Assembly (NCBI RefSeq): GCF_003364115.1
Contig: NZ_NXLL01000004.1
Location: 1 to 64,000 of the forward strand
Direction: 5' to 3'
DNA length: 64,000 nt
DNA from: Helicobacter sp. MIT 00-7814
GTDB lineage: Bacteria; Campylobacterota; Campylobacteria; Campylobacterales; Helicobacteraceae
The position numbers and the translations under genes were made by a program. Below the pieces are notes generated by a model. That model searched no databases and was not told the origin of the DNA. It worked only from the letters and a program-made list of their open reading frames with translations. Of this stretch, positions 26,099 to 35,073 are shown one piece after another (the first letter of the stretch is position 1; every line of letters begins with the position of its first letter).

Positions 26099-26776
26099 TT
26101 GGAAGTTTCACATCTTTTATTTGAAAACAGACAAGAAGCGCTAGATAAGCTCTTAGATGTGATAGCTTTGCAGAATCTCGAGCTAGATTCTAGCGTGATT
26201 GTGGCGACTAGCTTTGATGGATTGTATTTTGCAAATAGTTTGGCTAAAAAGCTGAAATTGCACCTTGATTATCTTTTCACTCAAACCATTTGCGCCCCGC
26301 TTAATAATGAATGTCAAATCGCCATTGTCAGCGAGGAGCTAGATATTGTAATGAATGAAAATCTCATCAATAGCTTTGAGATTAGCCTTGATTATGTCTA
26401 TGGCGAGGCGAAGCGCCAGTATGAGGAGAGCATTTTACAAGCCCGCTACAAATACCGCAAGGGCGAGCCACTCACAACGCTAAAAGATAAAGATGTTTTA
26501 TTGATTGATCAAGGAATCCACACAGGGCTTACTGCGCTTTGTGCGATTAAAACCTGTATCAATCTAGGCGCGCGCAGTGTGCGCGTGGCGACGCCGATTT
26601 TACCCACAAGCGTTTGTGAGGAGCTCAAGCAAGTGTGCGATGATGTGTTGTATGTAGAGGCGATTGAGCATTTCGTGCAAATAGAGCATTATTACAAGGA
26701 ACTGCCACCCATTGACACAAAGCTTATTGAGGAAATTTTGCAATCAAACAACCAACCCAACATAAAGGATTCTTAA
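26099..26776 (+). CDS. Phosphoribosyltransferase-like protein
   Basis: About 225 residues, TTG start preceded by AGGAGG. The segment DVLLIDQGIHTGLTALCAI matches the PRPP-binding loop of type I phosphoribosyltransferases (usually D-D/E-G-I-x-T-G); here the second acidic residue is Gln. A hydrophobic strand-rich N-terminal half (SSVIVATSFDGLYFANSLA) fits the same fold. It sits between lptD and pnp, as HP1214 does in my memory of H. pylori. Substrate unknown; the Gln substitution leaves catalysis uncertain. The frame also reads upstream into lptD, but the TTG has the only good RBS. Confidence 0.72.
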   Translation: MEVSHLLFENRQEALDKLLDVIALQNLELDSSVIVATSFDGLYFANSLAKKLKLHLDYLFTQTICAPLNNECQIAIVSEELDIVMNENLINSFEISLDYVYGEAKRQYEESILQARYKYRKGEPLTTLKDKDVLLIDQGIHTGLTALCAIKTCINLGARSVRVATPILPTSVCEELKQVCDDVLYVEAIEHFVQIEHYYKELPPIDTKLIEEILQSNNQPNIKDS

Positions 26777-26780
26777 AACA

Positions 26781-28862
26781 ATGAAAACCCTACAAATACA
26801 AACAACAAACCTTACCGAAGGCTATGACTTTCAAAGTGTCGCGCGCGCGAGCAATGGCGCGGTATTTTACACCTGCGGGAAAAGCGCGTTTTTAGCTACG
26901 ATATGTGTGGATTCTAAGCAAATAGAGGGCGATTTCGTGCCACTAAGCGTGCAATATATCCAAAAAGCCTATGCGGCGGGGAAATTCCCAGCGGGATTTA
27001 TCAAGCGCGAGGGTAAGCCGAGCGAGTTTGAGATTCTCACTTCAAGGCTCATTGATAGGACTTTGCGCCCGCTGTTCCCAAAAGGCTATAGCTACAACAC
27101 GCATATTGTGGTGCAAACGCTAAGCTATGATGGGGAATCTGATTTGGCACTTTGCGCGCTTAGGGCGGCTGCGAGCGCACTTTTTGTCTCAAACATTGGC
27201 ATTAAAGGCGTGCAAAAAGAATTGGTAAGCGCGGTAAGGATTGGGCGCGTTGATGGGGAATTTATAGTTAATCCAAACAGAATCCAGCGCGAAAAAAGCA
27301 CACTAGATTTGTTTGTAAGTGGCAAGGGCGAGGAACTTTTGATGATAGAGATGAATTCTATCGCGCAAAATGCAAGTGCAAATCTTTTGAGCGAGGAGCT
27401 TACCTTGCAAGCGCTAGAGTTAGCAAAGCAAAGCATAAAAGAGACTTGCGCGCGTTTAGAATCTGCCTTTGTGTCATTCCAAAAGCCCTTGGTGCATTTG
27501 GAGCTGAAACAAGAGATTTGCACGGCGCTAGAGTTTTTGCGCGCGCATTGTGAAGAGAGTGTCAAAGAGGCGATTAAAAATGCTTCAAAAAGCGAGCGCG
27601 CGGATGCGTTTGATGAAATTATCGCGTTTTTGGTGGCGCAGGGCTTTGAGCTAGAAGATTCTAAGCGTAGTCTTGGCGTGTATAAGCGCGCGCTTGTGCG
27701 TGAGATGATTTTGCAAGAAAAAAGGCGCGCTGATGGCAGGGGGCTTGAAAATGTGCGCGAGATTAGCATTGAGACAAATATTTTGCCTTGCGCGCATGGG
27801 AGCGCACTTTTTACGCGCGGACAGACGCAAGCGCTTGTCGTTTGCACGCTTGGGGGCGAAAATGACGCGCAAATTAGAGAATCTCTCTCACAAAACACCA
27901 TAAAAGAAAAATTTTTATTCCATTATAATTTCCCGCCTTTTAGCGTGGGCGAAACAGATATGATAGGATCGCCGGGCAGGCGCGAGCTAGGACATGGGAA
28001 TCTTGCCAGAAAGGCTTTGAGCGCAAGCATCGCACCTTCAAATAGCACTATTAGACTTGTTTCTGAAATCTTAGAATCTAATGGCTCAAGCTCGATGGCA
28101 AGCGTGTGCGGCGGCTCTTTAGCACTTCATGCAAGCGGGGTGGAGATGTATAATCTCATCGCAGGCGTGGCAATGGGGCTAGTGAGTGAGGGCGAGAAAT
28201 ACGCGATTTTAAGCGATATCACGGGGCTAGAAGACCATGATGGCGATATGGATTTTAAGGTCGCGGGCGATGAAGAGGGCATTAGCGCATTGCAAATGGA
28301 TATCAAACTTGGCGGCATACAAAGTGAGGTTCTCTATCAAGCACTTTTGCAGGCAAAGCGCGCAAGGACGCATATTTTAGGCATTATGAAAGAGGCGCTA
28401 AAAGAGATAAAGCCAAATTATGACATTTTGCCAAAGTCAGAATCTTTCACCATTGCGCCACAAAAAATCGTGCTAGTCATCGGCTCTGGGGGCAAGATGA
28501 TAAAAAGCATTATCGAGCGCTTTGGAGTTAGCATTGATTTAGAGCGCGAAAGTGGTATGGTAACGATAAATGGCGCGAATACCCAAAATATCGCGCAGGC
28601 AAAAGAGTTTATTTTAAATCTCATTAAAGAAGTGGATTTTAGCGCGTATAAAATCGGCACGGAATTTGTGGGGAAAATTAAGCGTGTGCTTGATTTTGGC
28701 GCATTTGTGGAATTGCCAAATGGGGGCGATGGTTTGGTGCATATTAGCAAAATGAGTGATGATAAGACAAAAAGGGCGCAGGATTTTTTCACGCAAGGAG
28801 AGGAGCTTAAATGCGTGATTGTGGGGATTAATAAAGATAAAGTCGAGCTTGATATAAGGTAA
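26781..28862 (+). CDS. pnp: Polynucleotide phosphorylase
   Basis: 693 residues. Phosphorolytic 3'-5' exoribonuclease of mRNA decay. Two RNase PH domains (about 1-230 and 300-540, the second with FLFHYNFPPFSVGETDMIG and GRRELGHGNLARKAL), a KH domain (IVLVIGSGGKMIKSIIERFG) and a C-terminal S1 domain (FVGKIKRVLDFGAFVELPNG). The chain ends straight after the S1 domain. It starts five bases after the phosphoribosyltransferase stop. Eight AGATTCT/AGAATCT heptamers occur between 26099 and 28862. Confidence 0.96.
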   Translation: MKTLQIQTTNLTEGYDFQSVARASNGAVFYTCGKSAFLATICVDSKQIEGDFVPLSVQYIQKAYAAGKFPAGFIKREGKPSEFEILTSRLIDRTLRPLFPKGYSYNTHIVVQTLSYDGESDLALCALRAAASALFVSNIGIKGVQKELVSAVRIGRVDGEFIVNPNRIQREKSTLDLFVSGKGEELLMIEMNSIAQNASANLLSEELTLQALELAKQSIKETCARLESAFVSFQKPLVHLELKQEICTALEFLRAHCEESVKEAIKNASKSERADAFDEIIAFLVAQGFELEDSKRSLGVYKRALVREMILQEKRRADGRGLENVREISIETNILPCAHGSALFTRGQTQALVVCTLGGENDAQIRESLSQNTIKEKFLFHYNFPPFSVGETDMIGSPGRRELGHGNLARKALSASIAPSNSTIRLVSEILESNGSSSMASVCGGSLALHASGVEMYNLIAGVAMGLVSEGEKYAILSDITGLEDHDGDMDFKVAGDEEGISALQMDIKLGGIQSEVLYQALLQAKRARTHILGIMKEALKEIKPNYDILPKSESFTIAPQKIVLVIGSGGKMIKSIIERFGVSIDLERESGMVTINGANTQNIAQAKEFILNLIKEVDFSAYKIGTEFVGKIKRVLDFGAFVELPNGGDGLVHISKMSDDKTKRAQDFFTQGEELKCVIVGINKDKVELDIR

Positions 28863-28871
28863 AAGCCTTAT
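28854..28871. other. Small hairpin holding the stop codons of convergent genes
   Basis: ATAAGG-TAAAAG-CCTTAT spans the pnp stop and the stop of the convergent thioesterase gene. No T-run follows on either strand, so termination is only possible. Confidence 0.3.
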
Positions 28872-29311
28872 TGCTCATCAAGCTTTTCAAGCGCTATGCT
28901 AAAAGGCGCTTTATCAAACACCGCGATATGAAAGATAGAATCAAAAATTTTAATATCTAATAAAAAGCCTTCAACCTTTACTTCGCATTTTTTTGTGTCA
29001 TTTTGCAAGGCGGTGGCTTTGAAAAACACTTCATGTCCTAGCTCGATGGGGGAGAGGAACTTCACATCTGCTGCAATCATAATGCTATGCCTTTTGTTTA
29101 TCGCCACCATCGCCGCATAGCTTGCCGCGCTAAAAAGATAGCCTGAATGTATGAGTTTATTGCTTCCATCAATATCTGCAATCATCTTTTCATCTGGCAC
29201 GAATCGCACATGCGCCTTGCCCTTTGTATTCTCTATCACATCGCCACAAGAATGCAACCTTGTGCAAATCAGCAACTCATCATTATCAATATGTTCTTGT
29301 TGTGAATCCAT
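28868..29311 (-). CDS. Hot-dog fold thioesterase-like protein
   Basis: 147 residues. The central segment (KLIHSGYLFSAASYAAMVAIN, here split between a helix and strand) and the following strand (IMIAADVKFLSPIELGHEVFFKA) have the shape of PaaI/FapR-like hot-dog domains that hydrolyse or bind acyl-CoA. Catalytic residues cannot be assigned with confidence. It lies just upstream of cmoB, the HP0420-HP0419 arrangement as I recall it. RBS GGAAAGG. Substrate unknown. Confidence 0.7.
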   Translation of the reverse strand: MDSQQEHIDNDELLICTRLHSCGDVIENTKGKAHVRFVPDEKMIADIDGSNKLIHSGYLFSAASYAAMVAINKRHSIMIAADVKFLSPIELGHEVFFKATALQNDTKKCEVKVEGFLLDIKIFDSIFHIAVFDKAPFSIALEKLDEQ

Positions 29312-29320
29312 AGCCTTTCC

Positions 29321-30283
29321 TTATTTTTTCTTTACTCTAAAATACCCGCGAATAGGTGGCGCGTAGCCCTCAATCGTGGCGCTTTCATCAGCTTGCAAAA
29401 ATGAATCCAAGCTCATTCCATCAATCCACTCACTTTTGCGCTGTTCTTGCGTGGTGGTTTGCTTAATGCTTAGAATCTCAAAATCCCTAAACCCCGCACG
29501 CTCGCACCAGCCTTGCAACGCAGGAATACTTGGGATAAAATATACATTACTCATTTTAGCATAAGAGTGTTTAGGACAGAGGCAAATTTCTTCATCGCTT
29601 TCTATAATCAAGCTGTCAATATACGCTTCCCCGCCACTTTTAAGACAAAAGCTAAGATTTTTCAAGCTCGCAATAGGATCGCTTCGATGATACAGCACGC
29701 CGAGCAAAAATGCGCAATCAAATTTTTTCCCAAATGCAGTGCAAAAATCCCGCACATGCTCAATCCCCAGCGGATAGTAAGAAATAGCGCTTTTTGCAAA
29801 AAAATTAATAAACTCAAACTGCGCCATAAACAGCGCGCTTGGATCAAAGCCACACAAACTTTTTGGCTTAAATTTTAGCATCTCAAAAAGATAGTAGCCA
29901 TTGTTGCAGCCTATATCAAGCACTTCCTTTTCTTGCAAGTCCAAAAATGGCGCGAGGAGATTAAACTTAATAAAGCTCTGCCATTCAGAATCTATTTTCA
30001 AATCCTCGATAAAAAATGGTCCCTTGCGCCAAGGTTTTAGCATTTTTGCAGATTCTAAAATAAGGGCTTTTTCCTGCGCGCTTAGCGGGCTTTGTGCGCG
30101 CAAAGTTATGCCATTTGTGTTTGCAGAATCTTCTAAAACAAAGCGCGTTTGCAGGGATTTGAGAGAATCTAGCGCGCGGGAAAATTGCTCTATTTGCTTT
30201 TTATGCGACTTTTCAAACGCACTCATCGCACGCGTGATATTTTCCTTAGCGATATTTGCAGATTCCATTTTTTTATAGCTCAT
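29321..30283 (-). CDS. cmoB: tRNA U34 carboxymethyltransferase CmoB
   Basis: About 320 residues. Transfers a carboxymethyl group from carboxy-SAM to 5-hydroxyuridine at tRNA position 34. Typical segments are WRKGPFFIEDLKIDSEWQS, EVLDIGCNNGYYLFEML, LGVLYHRSDPIASL and MSNVYFIPSIPALQGW. The exact start is uncertain: ATG at 30283 overlaps the upstream gene, and ATG at 30268 is equally possible. CmoA is not in the window. Confidence 0.9.
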   Translation of the reverse strand: MSYKKMESANIAKENITRAMSAFEKSHKKQIEQFSRALDSLKSLQTRFVLEDSANTNGITLRAQSPLSAQEKALILESAKMLKPWRKGPFFIEDLKIDSEWQSFIKFNLLAPFLDLQEKEVLDIGCNNGYYLFEMLKFKPKSLCGFDPSALFMAQFEFINFFAKSAISYYPLGIEHVRDFCTAFGKKFDCAFLLGVLYHRSDPIASLKNLSFCLKSGGEAYIDSLIIESDEEICLCPKHSYAKMSNVYFIPSIPALQGWCERAGFRDFEILSIKQTTTQEQRKSEWIDGMSLDSFLQADESATIEGYAPPIRGYFRVKKK

Positions 30284-31301
30284 CAAAAAGGCTTCGCTCT
30301 AAGCGCGGTTTGTGCTTTTCTAAAAGCACAAAAAGCTCGCTATCATCGATGCCAAAAATAAGCATAAAGTTAAATTCTTTATTTTTGATTAGCGAAATAA
30401 TCTCGCTTTTTTTGGCGTAGTGGCTAATGCTTTGCGAAGGATTTTCAATCTTATAAGACTTTGGCACAAGGCAGGCGAGCTTCCCCCACCGTGCGTATTC
30501 TGAAAAATAATTAATATATTTTGCAAACAGCACAGAATCCTTGCAAGTAATAAGCACCTGCTGACTTTGCCCATAGTCGCAAAGATTTAAGAATCTATCC
30601 ACAAAATTTGGCTTCAAAAACGCAATTTCTTTAAAATGTGAAAGCTCAAAGCTCACTCTCTCTTGCTCGCAAACTGCCACCAGCGCGCTTAAATCATCAA
30701 TAAACAAATAAGGCAAATGCAATAAATACTCTCTCACCGCATAAAAAAACCTCACATCAAAAAGCGTGTAAGAGATGAGGTTAAAAGGCGCACTTAGGGG
30801 CTTTATAGGCGTGAGAGTTTCAAAACTTAGCTCTAGGATTTTTTGAGAATCTGTAAAAATCGTTGTGATTTCGTTATTAAAAGATTCTAAAAGCGCTTCT
30901 TTCTCATTCCCCACAAAGGCTTTTTTATCCGTGATTATTTCTTTTGCGATTGCGAACTGCACGCTATTTAGCGCGATGACATTGGTGCTAAAGAAAAGTA
31001 TTTTATAGCGGATTAGGCGCGCTATGCAGGAGGACAAATCCTGCACTTCAATCCAAGCGATTTCATTTTGCGATTCTATAAGTTCTTTAAAATCTTGCGC
31101 ATTTTGCTTTGTGAGCGCGATTCCATACGCGCCATTTTGGATTGCTTGCGTAATTTGGACAGAATCTAGCATTTGCGGCGCGATAAAAAGCCAGCCATTT
31201 TGGATTTTTTCTAACTTTTGGCTAAACCCATTAAACGCGCTAATGCTAGGTGTGTTTAAAAGCACGCCATTAAGAGCACTCACAGCTTCTGCTACCCGCA
31301 T
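30273..31301 (-). CDS. Conserved hypothetical protein (HP0418-like), possible degenerate Mur ligase
   Basis: 342 residues. The N-terminal part, with GWLFIAPQMLDSVQITQAI then NGAYGIALTK, resembles the substrate-binding domain of MurE/MurF ligases, where a similar phrase precedes the ATP domain. The usual Mur ATP-binding loop (GTNGKT) is missing; the matching place reads IAKEIITDKKAFVGN. So it may be a Mur-like fold without ATPase activity, but this rests on visual likeness only. Neighbouring cmoB fits the HP0418-HP0419 pairing. RBS AGGGGA. Confidence 0.55.
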   Translation of the reverse strand: MRVAEAVSALNGVLLNTPSISAFNGFSQKLEKIQNGWLFIAPQMLDSVQITQAIQNGAYGIALTKQNAQDFKELIESQNEIAWIEVQDLSSCIARLIRYKILFFSTNVIALNSVQFAIAKEIITDKKAFVGNEKEALLESFNNEITTIFTDSQKILELSFETLTPIKPLSAPFNLISYTLFDVRFFYAVREYLLHLPYLFIDDLSALVAVCEQERVSFELSHFKEIAFLKPNFVDRFLNLCDYGQSQQVLITCKDSVLFAKYINYFSEYARWGKLACLVPKSYKIENPSQSISHYAKKSEIISLIKNKEFNFMLIFGIDDSELFVLLEKHKPRLERSLFDEL

Positions 31302-31380
31302 ACAATCCCCTAAATTTCTCTAAATTTTATGCGCGGATTCTATACTAATTTCACTTTGTGAATTTTTAAGTCAAATCTGC

Positions 31381-31386
31381 TACAAT
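31381..31386 (+). promoter_or_regulatory. -10 box (TACAAT) for rnc-aroC
   Basis: CTGCTACAATACCC lies 48 bases before the TTG start of rnc. Confidence 0.5.
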
Positions 31387-31433
31387 ACCCGCTTCCTAAT
31401 TCTGCGCAAAAACCCTAAAATTTTGGAGTTATT

Positions 31434-32261
31434 TTGAAAAATCATTTAGATTTGCTTGAAAAAAATTTACAATATCAGTTTAAAGATCCAAATTTGCTTA
31501 TACAAGCCCTCACGCACAGGAGCTGTAAAAGTCGGCTTAATAACGAGCGTTTGGAGTTTTTGGGCGATGCGGTGTTGGATTTGCTCGTGGGAGAATATTT
31601 GTTTAAAAAGTTTCAAAATGCCACGGAGGGCGATCTTTCAAAGCTTAGAGCAAGCATTGTCAATGAGCAGGGATTTATGAAGCTAGCGTTAGAGCTTGAT
31701 TTGGGGAAATATCTTTTTATCTCACAAAGCGAGGAGCACAACGCAGGGCGCAAAAAGCCCTCAATCCTTTCAAATGCGTTTGAGGCAATCATTGGCGCGA
31801 TTTATTTAGAATCTGGCATTCAAAGCGCTGCAGAAATCACCTACAGGCTTTTGGAGCGCTGTTATGAAAAAATTGATTTAAGTTTGACAAGCGATTATAA
31901 AACGCTGTTGCAAGAGGTTACACAATCGCGCTTTGGGGAGATTCCAAAGTATGAGCTTATCTCACAAAGCGGACCAGATCATCAAAAGATTTTTGAAGTG
32001 GCGGTAATTATTGGACAAAAGGAATACGCGCGCTGCATTGGGAATTCTAAAAAAGTCGCACAGCAAAAATGCGCACATATCGCATACAATGCGTTGCAAA
32101 AAAATGAGCAAGATTTTTCCAGCACACCTGCGCGAGATTGTGCGAAGCAAGATTTTGCGGAGGAAAATTTTACGCAAGAAAGCTTTGTGATGGAAGATTG
32201 CCAAAATATTTGGGGAGAATCAACTAAATTTAGCAAGAAAAAGCAGGGTAAAAACAAATGA
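31434..32261 (+). CDS. rnc: Ribonuclease III
   Basis: 275 residues, TTG start with RBS TTGGAG ten bases upstream. Cleaves double-stranded RNA in rRNA and mRNA processing. Signature [16 protein letters not shown] (residues 37-52, catalytic Glu41 and Asp45), then [12 protein letters not shown] with the second catalytic acidic site. A dsRNA-binding domain spans about 155-225. A polar tail of about 50 residues follows (rich in Asp, Glu and Phe), longer than the usual protein of about 225-240. The last four bases overlap aroC. Confidence 0.95.
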   Translation: MKNHLDLLEKNLQYQFKDPNLLIQALTHRSCKSRLNNERLEFLGDAVLDLLVGEYLFKKFQNATEGDLSKLRASIVNEQGFMKLALELDLGKYLFISQSEEHNAGRKKPSILSNAFEAIIGAIYLESGIQSAAEITYRLLERCYEKIDLSLTSDYKTLLQEVTQSRFGEIPKYELISQSGPDHQKIFEVAVIIGQKEYARCIGNSKKVAQQKCAHIAYNALQKNEQDFSSTPARDCAKQDFAEENFTQESFVMEDCQNIWGESTKFSKKKQGKNK

Positions 32262-33349
32262 ATAGCTTTGGTATGCGCTTAAAGTTAAGCACCTTTGGGG
32301 AATCTCATGGCGCGGGCGTGGGATGCGTGATAGATGGATTACCGGCGGGACTTAGCATTGATATGGATTTCATCAGCGAGGAAATGCGCCTAAGGCAGGG
32401 CGGTTCAGTCTTTGCCACACCAAGGAAAGAGCCAGATATTGTGGAGATTCTAAGTGGTGTGTTTGAGGGGAAAAGCACCGGCGCGCCCCTTGCGCTTTTT
32501 ATCAGAAACACAGCGCAAAAAAGCGGGGATTATGAGAATCTGAAAAATGTTTTTCGCCCCGGACATGCGGATTTTACTTATTTCAAAAAATATGGCGTGC
32601 GCGATTATCGCGGTGGCGGGAGAAGTTCAGCAAGAGAAAGCGCGGCAAGAGTGGCAGCGGGCGCGATTGCAAAGCTTTTGTTGAAAGAATTTAACATCCG
32701 CATTGGCGGGGGCGTTTTGGGCGTTGGCGGGATAGAATCTACGCGCTTTGATTTTAGTGAATCTGAATGCCTCAAAGCGCGGGATTCTCAAATATTTGCG
32801 CTTGATTGCACGCTTGAGCACGCGCAAAAAGAGGCGATAAAAAACGCGCGCGCAAATGATGACAGCATCGGTGGCGTGGCGCTTATCAAGGCTTTTGGCG
32901 TGCCTGTTGGGCTAGGGGAGCCACTTTTTGGCAAGCTAGATTCTCAAATTGGCGCGTTTATGCTTGGGCTTAATGGCGTGAAAGCGGTGGAAATTGGCGA
33001 GGGCGCGAATGTAAGCAGGCTAAAGGGAAGTCAAAATAATGATTGTATGAACGCGCAGGGCTTTTGCTCTAATCACAGCGGGGGCGTGCTTGGGGGCATT
33101 AGCAATGGAGAGGAAATCGTCGTGCGCGTGTATTTCAAGCCAACCCCTAGCATTTTTCTTCCCCAAAGCACACAAACCACAGGTGCGGAAGTCGTGCAAA
33201 TGCAACTTAAAGGGCGTCATGATCCTTGCATCGCGGTGCGCGGGAGCATCGTCGCACAGGCGCAGTTGGCGTTTATCCTCGCGGATTTACTACTTTGCAA
33301 CGCCACAGCAAATATGCAAAATCTCCACGCGGTGTATTCTCACAACTAA
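32258..33349 (+). CDS. aroC: Chorismate synthase
   Basis: 363 residues. Forms chorismate from EPSP using reduced FMN, the end of the shikimate pathway. Family motifs are present: [19 protein letters not shown] near the N-terminus, [30 protein letters not shown] and, near the C-terminus, [15 protein letters not shown] overlap with rnc indicates translational coupling, as in H. pylori HP0662-HP0663. Confidence 0.97.
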   Translation: MNSFGMRLKLSTFGESHGAGVGCVIDGLPAGLSIDMDFISEEMRLRQGGSVFATPRKEPDIVEILSGVFEGKSTGAPLALFIRNTAQKSGDYENLKNVFRPGHADFTYFKKYGVRDYRGGGRSSARESAARVAAGAIAKLLLKEFNIRIGGGVLGVGGIESTRFDFSESECLKARDSQIFALDCTLEHAQKEAIKNARANDDSIGGVALIKAFGVPVGLGEPLFGKLDSQIGAFMLGLNGVKAVEIGEGANVSRLKGSQNNDCMNAQGFCSNHSGGVLGGISNGEEIVVRVYFKPTPSIFLPQSTQTTGAEVVQMQLKGRHDPCIAVRGSIVAQAQLAFILADLLLCNATANMQNLHAVYSHN

Positions 33350-33505
33350 ACCCCCGCAAGCAGTCCTACTCCTTACTTTTTTAGATTGTATTACTTTGCT
33401 AAAATCTTATTTAAACTTATCTTTAATTAATTAATAAAAAAATAATAGCGTCCCAACAGTATAAACCTAGACCTTGCAAGCTTAAGATAATTTCTTAAAG
33501 CCCCA

Positions 33506-34504
33506 TCACCCAAAAAGCTTCTTTTCATGCACTCTGCGGATTTCTGGTATATAGGCTTTGATGCCAGATTCTAAGCTAAAGCGCGGTGTGTAGGAGAGAA
33601 ACTCGCTTGTAAGGCTAATGTCCGCCTGCGTGTGTGTTTGGAAAAAGCTATAAGGATTTTTAATGTATTCCACCTCAAAATCCCCAAGCTCGGCTTTTAG
33701 CGCCTCCACAATGTCATTATAACTTCGCGCCACACCTGAGCCGACATTATACACACCACTTTTTTGCGCCTCCATCGCCTTGACATTCGCCTGCACGACA
33801 TCTTTGACATACACAAAATCCCTTTGTTGCTCGCCAAACTCAAATAACTTCACTTTTTTATGCTCTAACGCTTGCAAGCCAAGCTGCAAAACCATCGACG
33901 CCGTTTTGCCCTTAAAAGTCTCGCGCTCGCCAAAAACATTAAAATACCTTAGCCCAATAAGCGGGATTTGAGAATCCTTTTCCAACTCTTTGAGCGTGAA
34001 AATATCCATATTAAGCTTTGAGTAGCCATAGACATTTTCTGGGATTTCATTTACCCCAACGATATTTGGCGCGGGTGTGTTGCCATAAGTGCCCGCAGAT
34101 GAGGCGTAGATAAGCATTGCGTTTTGCTCTTTGGCAATTTCATACAATTCCACAAAGGCTTCAAAATTTGTGCGAATCATTAAATTTTGATCCATCGCGG
34201 TGGTGTCAGAAATAGCCGCCTGATGGAAAATGTAATCAAAATCGCGCCCTTTAATCTTATGTAAATCCTTTGTGATATCGCCCACAATAATTTCACCCTT
34301 AAAATCAAGCAGATTCTTAAAATGTCCCAAACTCGTAGGATTCCCACTGGGGAAGGTGCTACCATCGCGGAATTTATCAAACACGCAAACATTTGCCTGC
34401 GGATGGTGCTTTTGAAAATAAAGCGCGAGGTTGCTTCCTATAAAGCCCGCACCGCCTGTGATAAGAATATTTTTTTGCGCTAAGTCATCATAAATGTATT
34501 TCAT
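33506..34504 (-). CDS. hldD: ADP-L-glycero-D-manno-heptose 6-epimerase
   Basis: 332 residues. Last step of LPS heptose precursor synthesis. Short-chain dehydrogenase fold: ILITGGAGFIGSNL with NADP loop, YASSAGTYG and the catalytic YGYSK pair. The middle segment NVFGERETFKGKTASM is typical of HldD. RBS GGAGCAGGCA precedes the ATG. Its first 17 bases overlap the end of gmhB, so the two are coupled. gmhA and hldE are not in the window. Confidence 0.95.
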   Translation of the reverse strand: MKYIYDDLAQKNILITGGAGFIGSNLALYFQKHHPQANVCVFDKFRDGSTFPSGNPTSLGHFKNLLDFKGEIIVGDITKDLHKIKGRDFDYIFHQAAISDTTAMDQNLMIRTNFEAFVELYEIAKEQNAMLIYASSAGTYGNTPAPNIVGVNEIPENVYGYSKLNMDIFTLKELEKDSQIPLIGLRYFNVFGERETFKGKTASMVLQLGLQALEHKKVKLFEFGEQQRDFVYVKDVVQANVKAMEAQKSGVYNVGSGVARSYNDIVEALKAELGDFEVEYIKNPYSFFQTHTQADISLTSEFLSYTPRFSLESGIKAYIPEIRRVHEKKLFG

Positions 34505-35069
34505 TGCCTGCTCCTTTTTTGAGATTGCTTTGCTTAAGCAAAGGTGGGATTTCTTTAAGTGCGTGGATTATGTGAAGGTTGTCAATGCTTTGCAACTTAG
34601 AATCCTCGCAACCTTCTTGCGTGATAAAAAATTTCTGCGCAATGTGAGAATCCTGCGCGCATTGCATATCTGTGATTTTATCGCCAATCAAAAGCGAGGC
34701 GGAAAGATCAATACTAAAATCTTTAAGCGCGGATTCTATCATGCCAGTTTTTGGCTTCCTACACGCGCAGTTTTGCGCTGGCGCATGCTCGCAAAAGTAG
34801 ATTCTATCAAAGCAAAACCCAAGCTTTTTGCGCAATGTCTCTTGCATAAAGTTATGCAACTCTTCCATTTGCGCGCGCGTGTAGAATCCGCGTGCGATGC
34901 CGGATTGATTTGTCACTACGATGAGCAAAAAACCATTATTTTTTAAAAACTCCAAAAGCTCGAAAATGCCTTCATTAAAGATAAAATCCTCTTTTTTATA
35001 CACATAGCCACTATCGATGTTTATCACACCATCTCTATCAAAAAACGCGCAGGGCTGTGAATCTCGCAT
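34488..35069 (-). CDS. gmhB: D-glycero-beta-D-manno-heptose-1,7-bisphosphate 7-phosphatase
   Basis: About 193 residues from the ATG at 35069. HAD phosphatase that removes the 7-phosphate from heptose bisphosphate. The catalytic pair is in FFDRDGVIN (Asp11, Asp13). The zinc loop CEHAPAQNCACRKPKTG and the LIGDKITDM segment follow. The frame is open to 35141, but that would overlap the upstream gene by 68 bases; the chosen ATG is five bases after its stop. Confidence 0.93.
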   Translation of the reverse strand: MRDSQPCAFFDRDGVINIDSGYVYKKEDFIFNEGIFELLEFLKNNGFLLIVVTNQSGIARGFYTRAQMEELHNFMQETLRKKLGFCFDRIYFCEHAPAQNCACRKPKTGMIESALKDFSIDLSASLLIGDKITDMQCAQDSHIAQKFFITQEGCEDSKLQSIDNLHIIHALKEIPPLLKQSNLKKGAGNEIHL

Positions 35070-35073
35070 TTTG

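Noticed and set aside
30268-30301. Frameshift between cmoB and the HP0418-like gene
   Set aside because: Both proteins are complete, with a simple 11-base overlap as expected for coupled genes.
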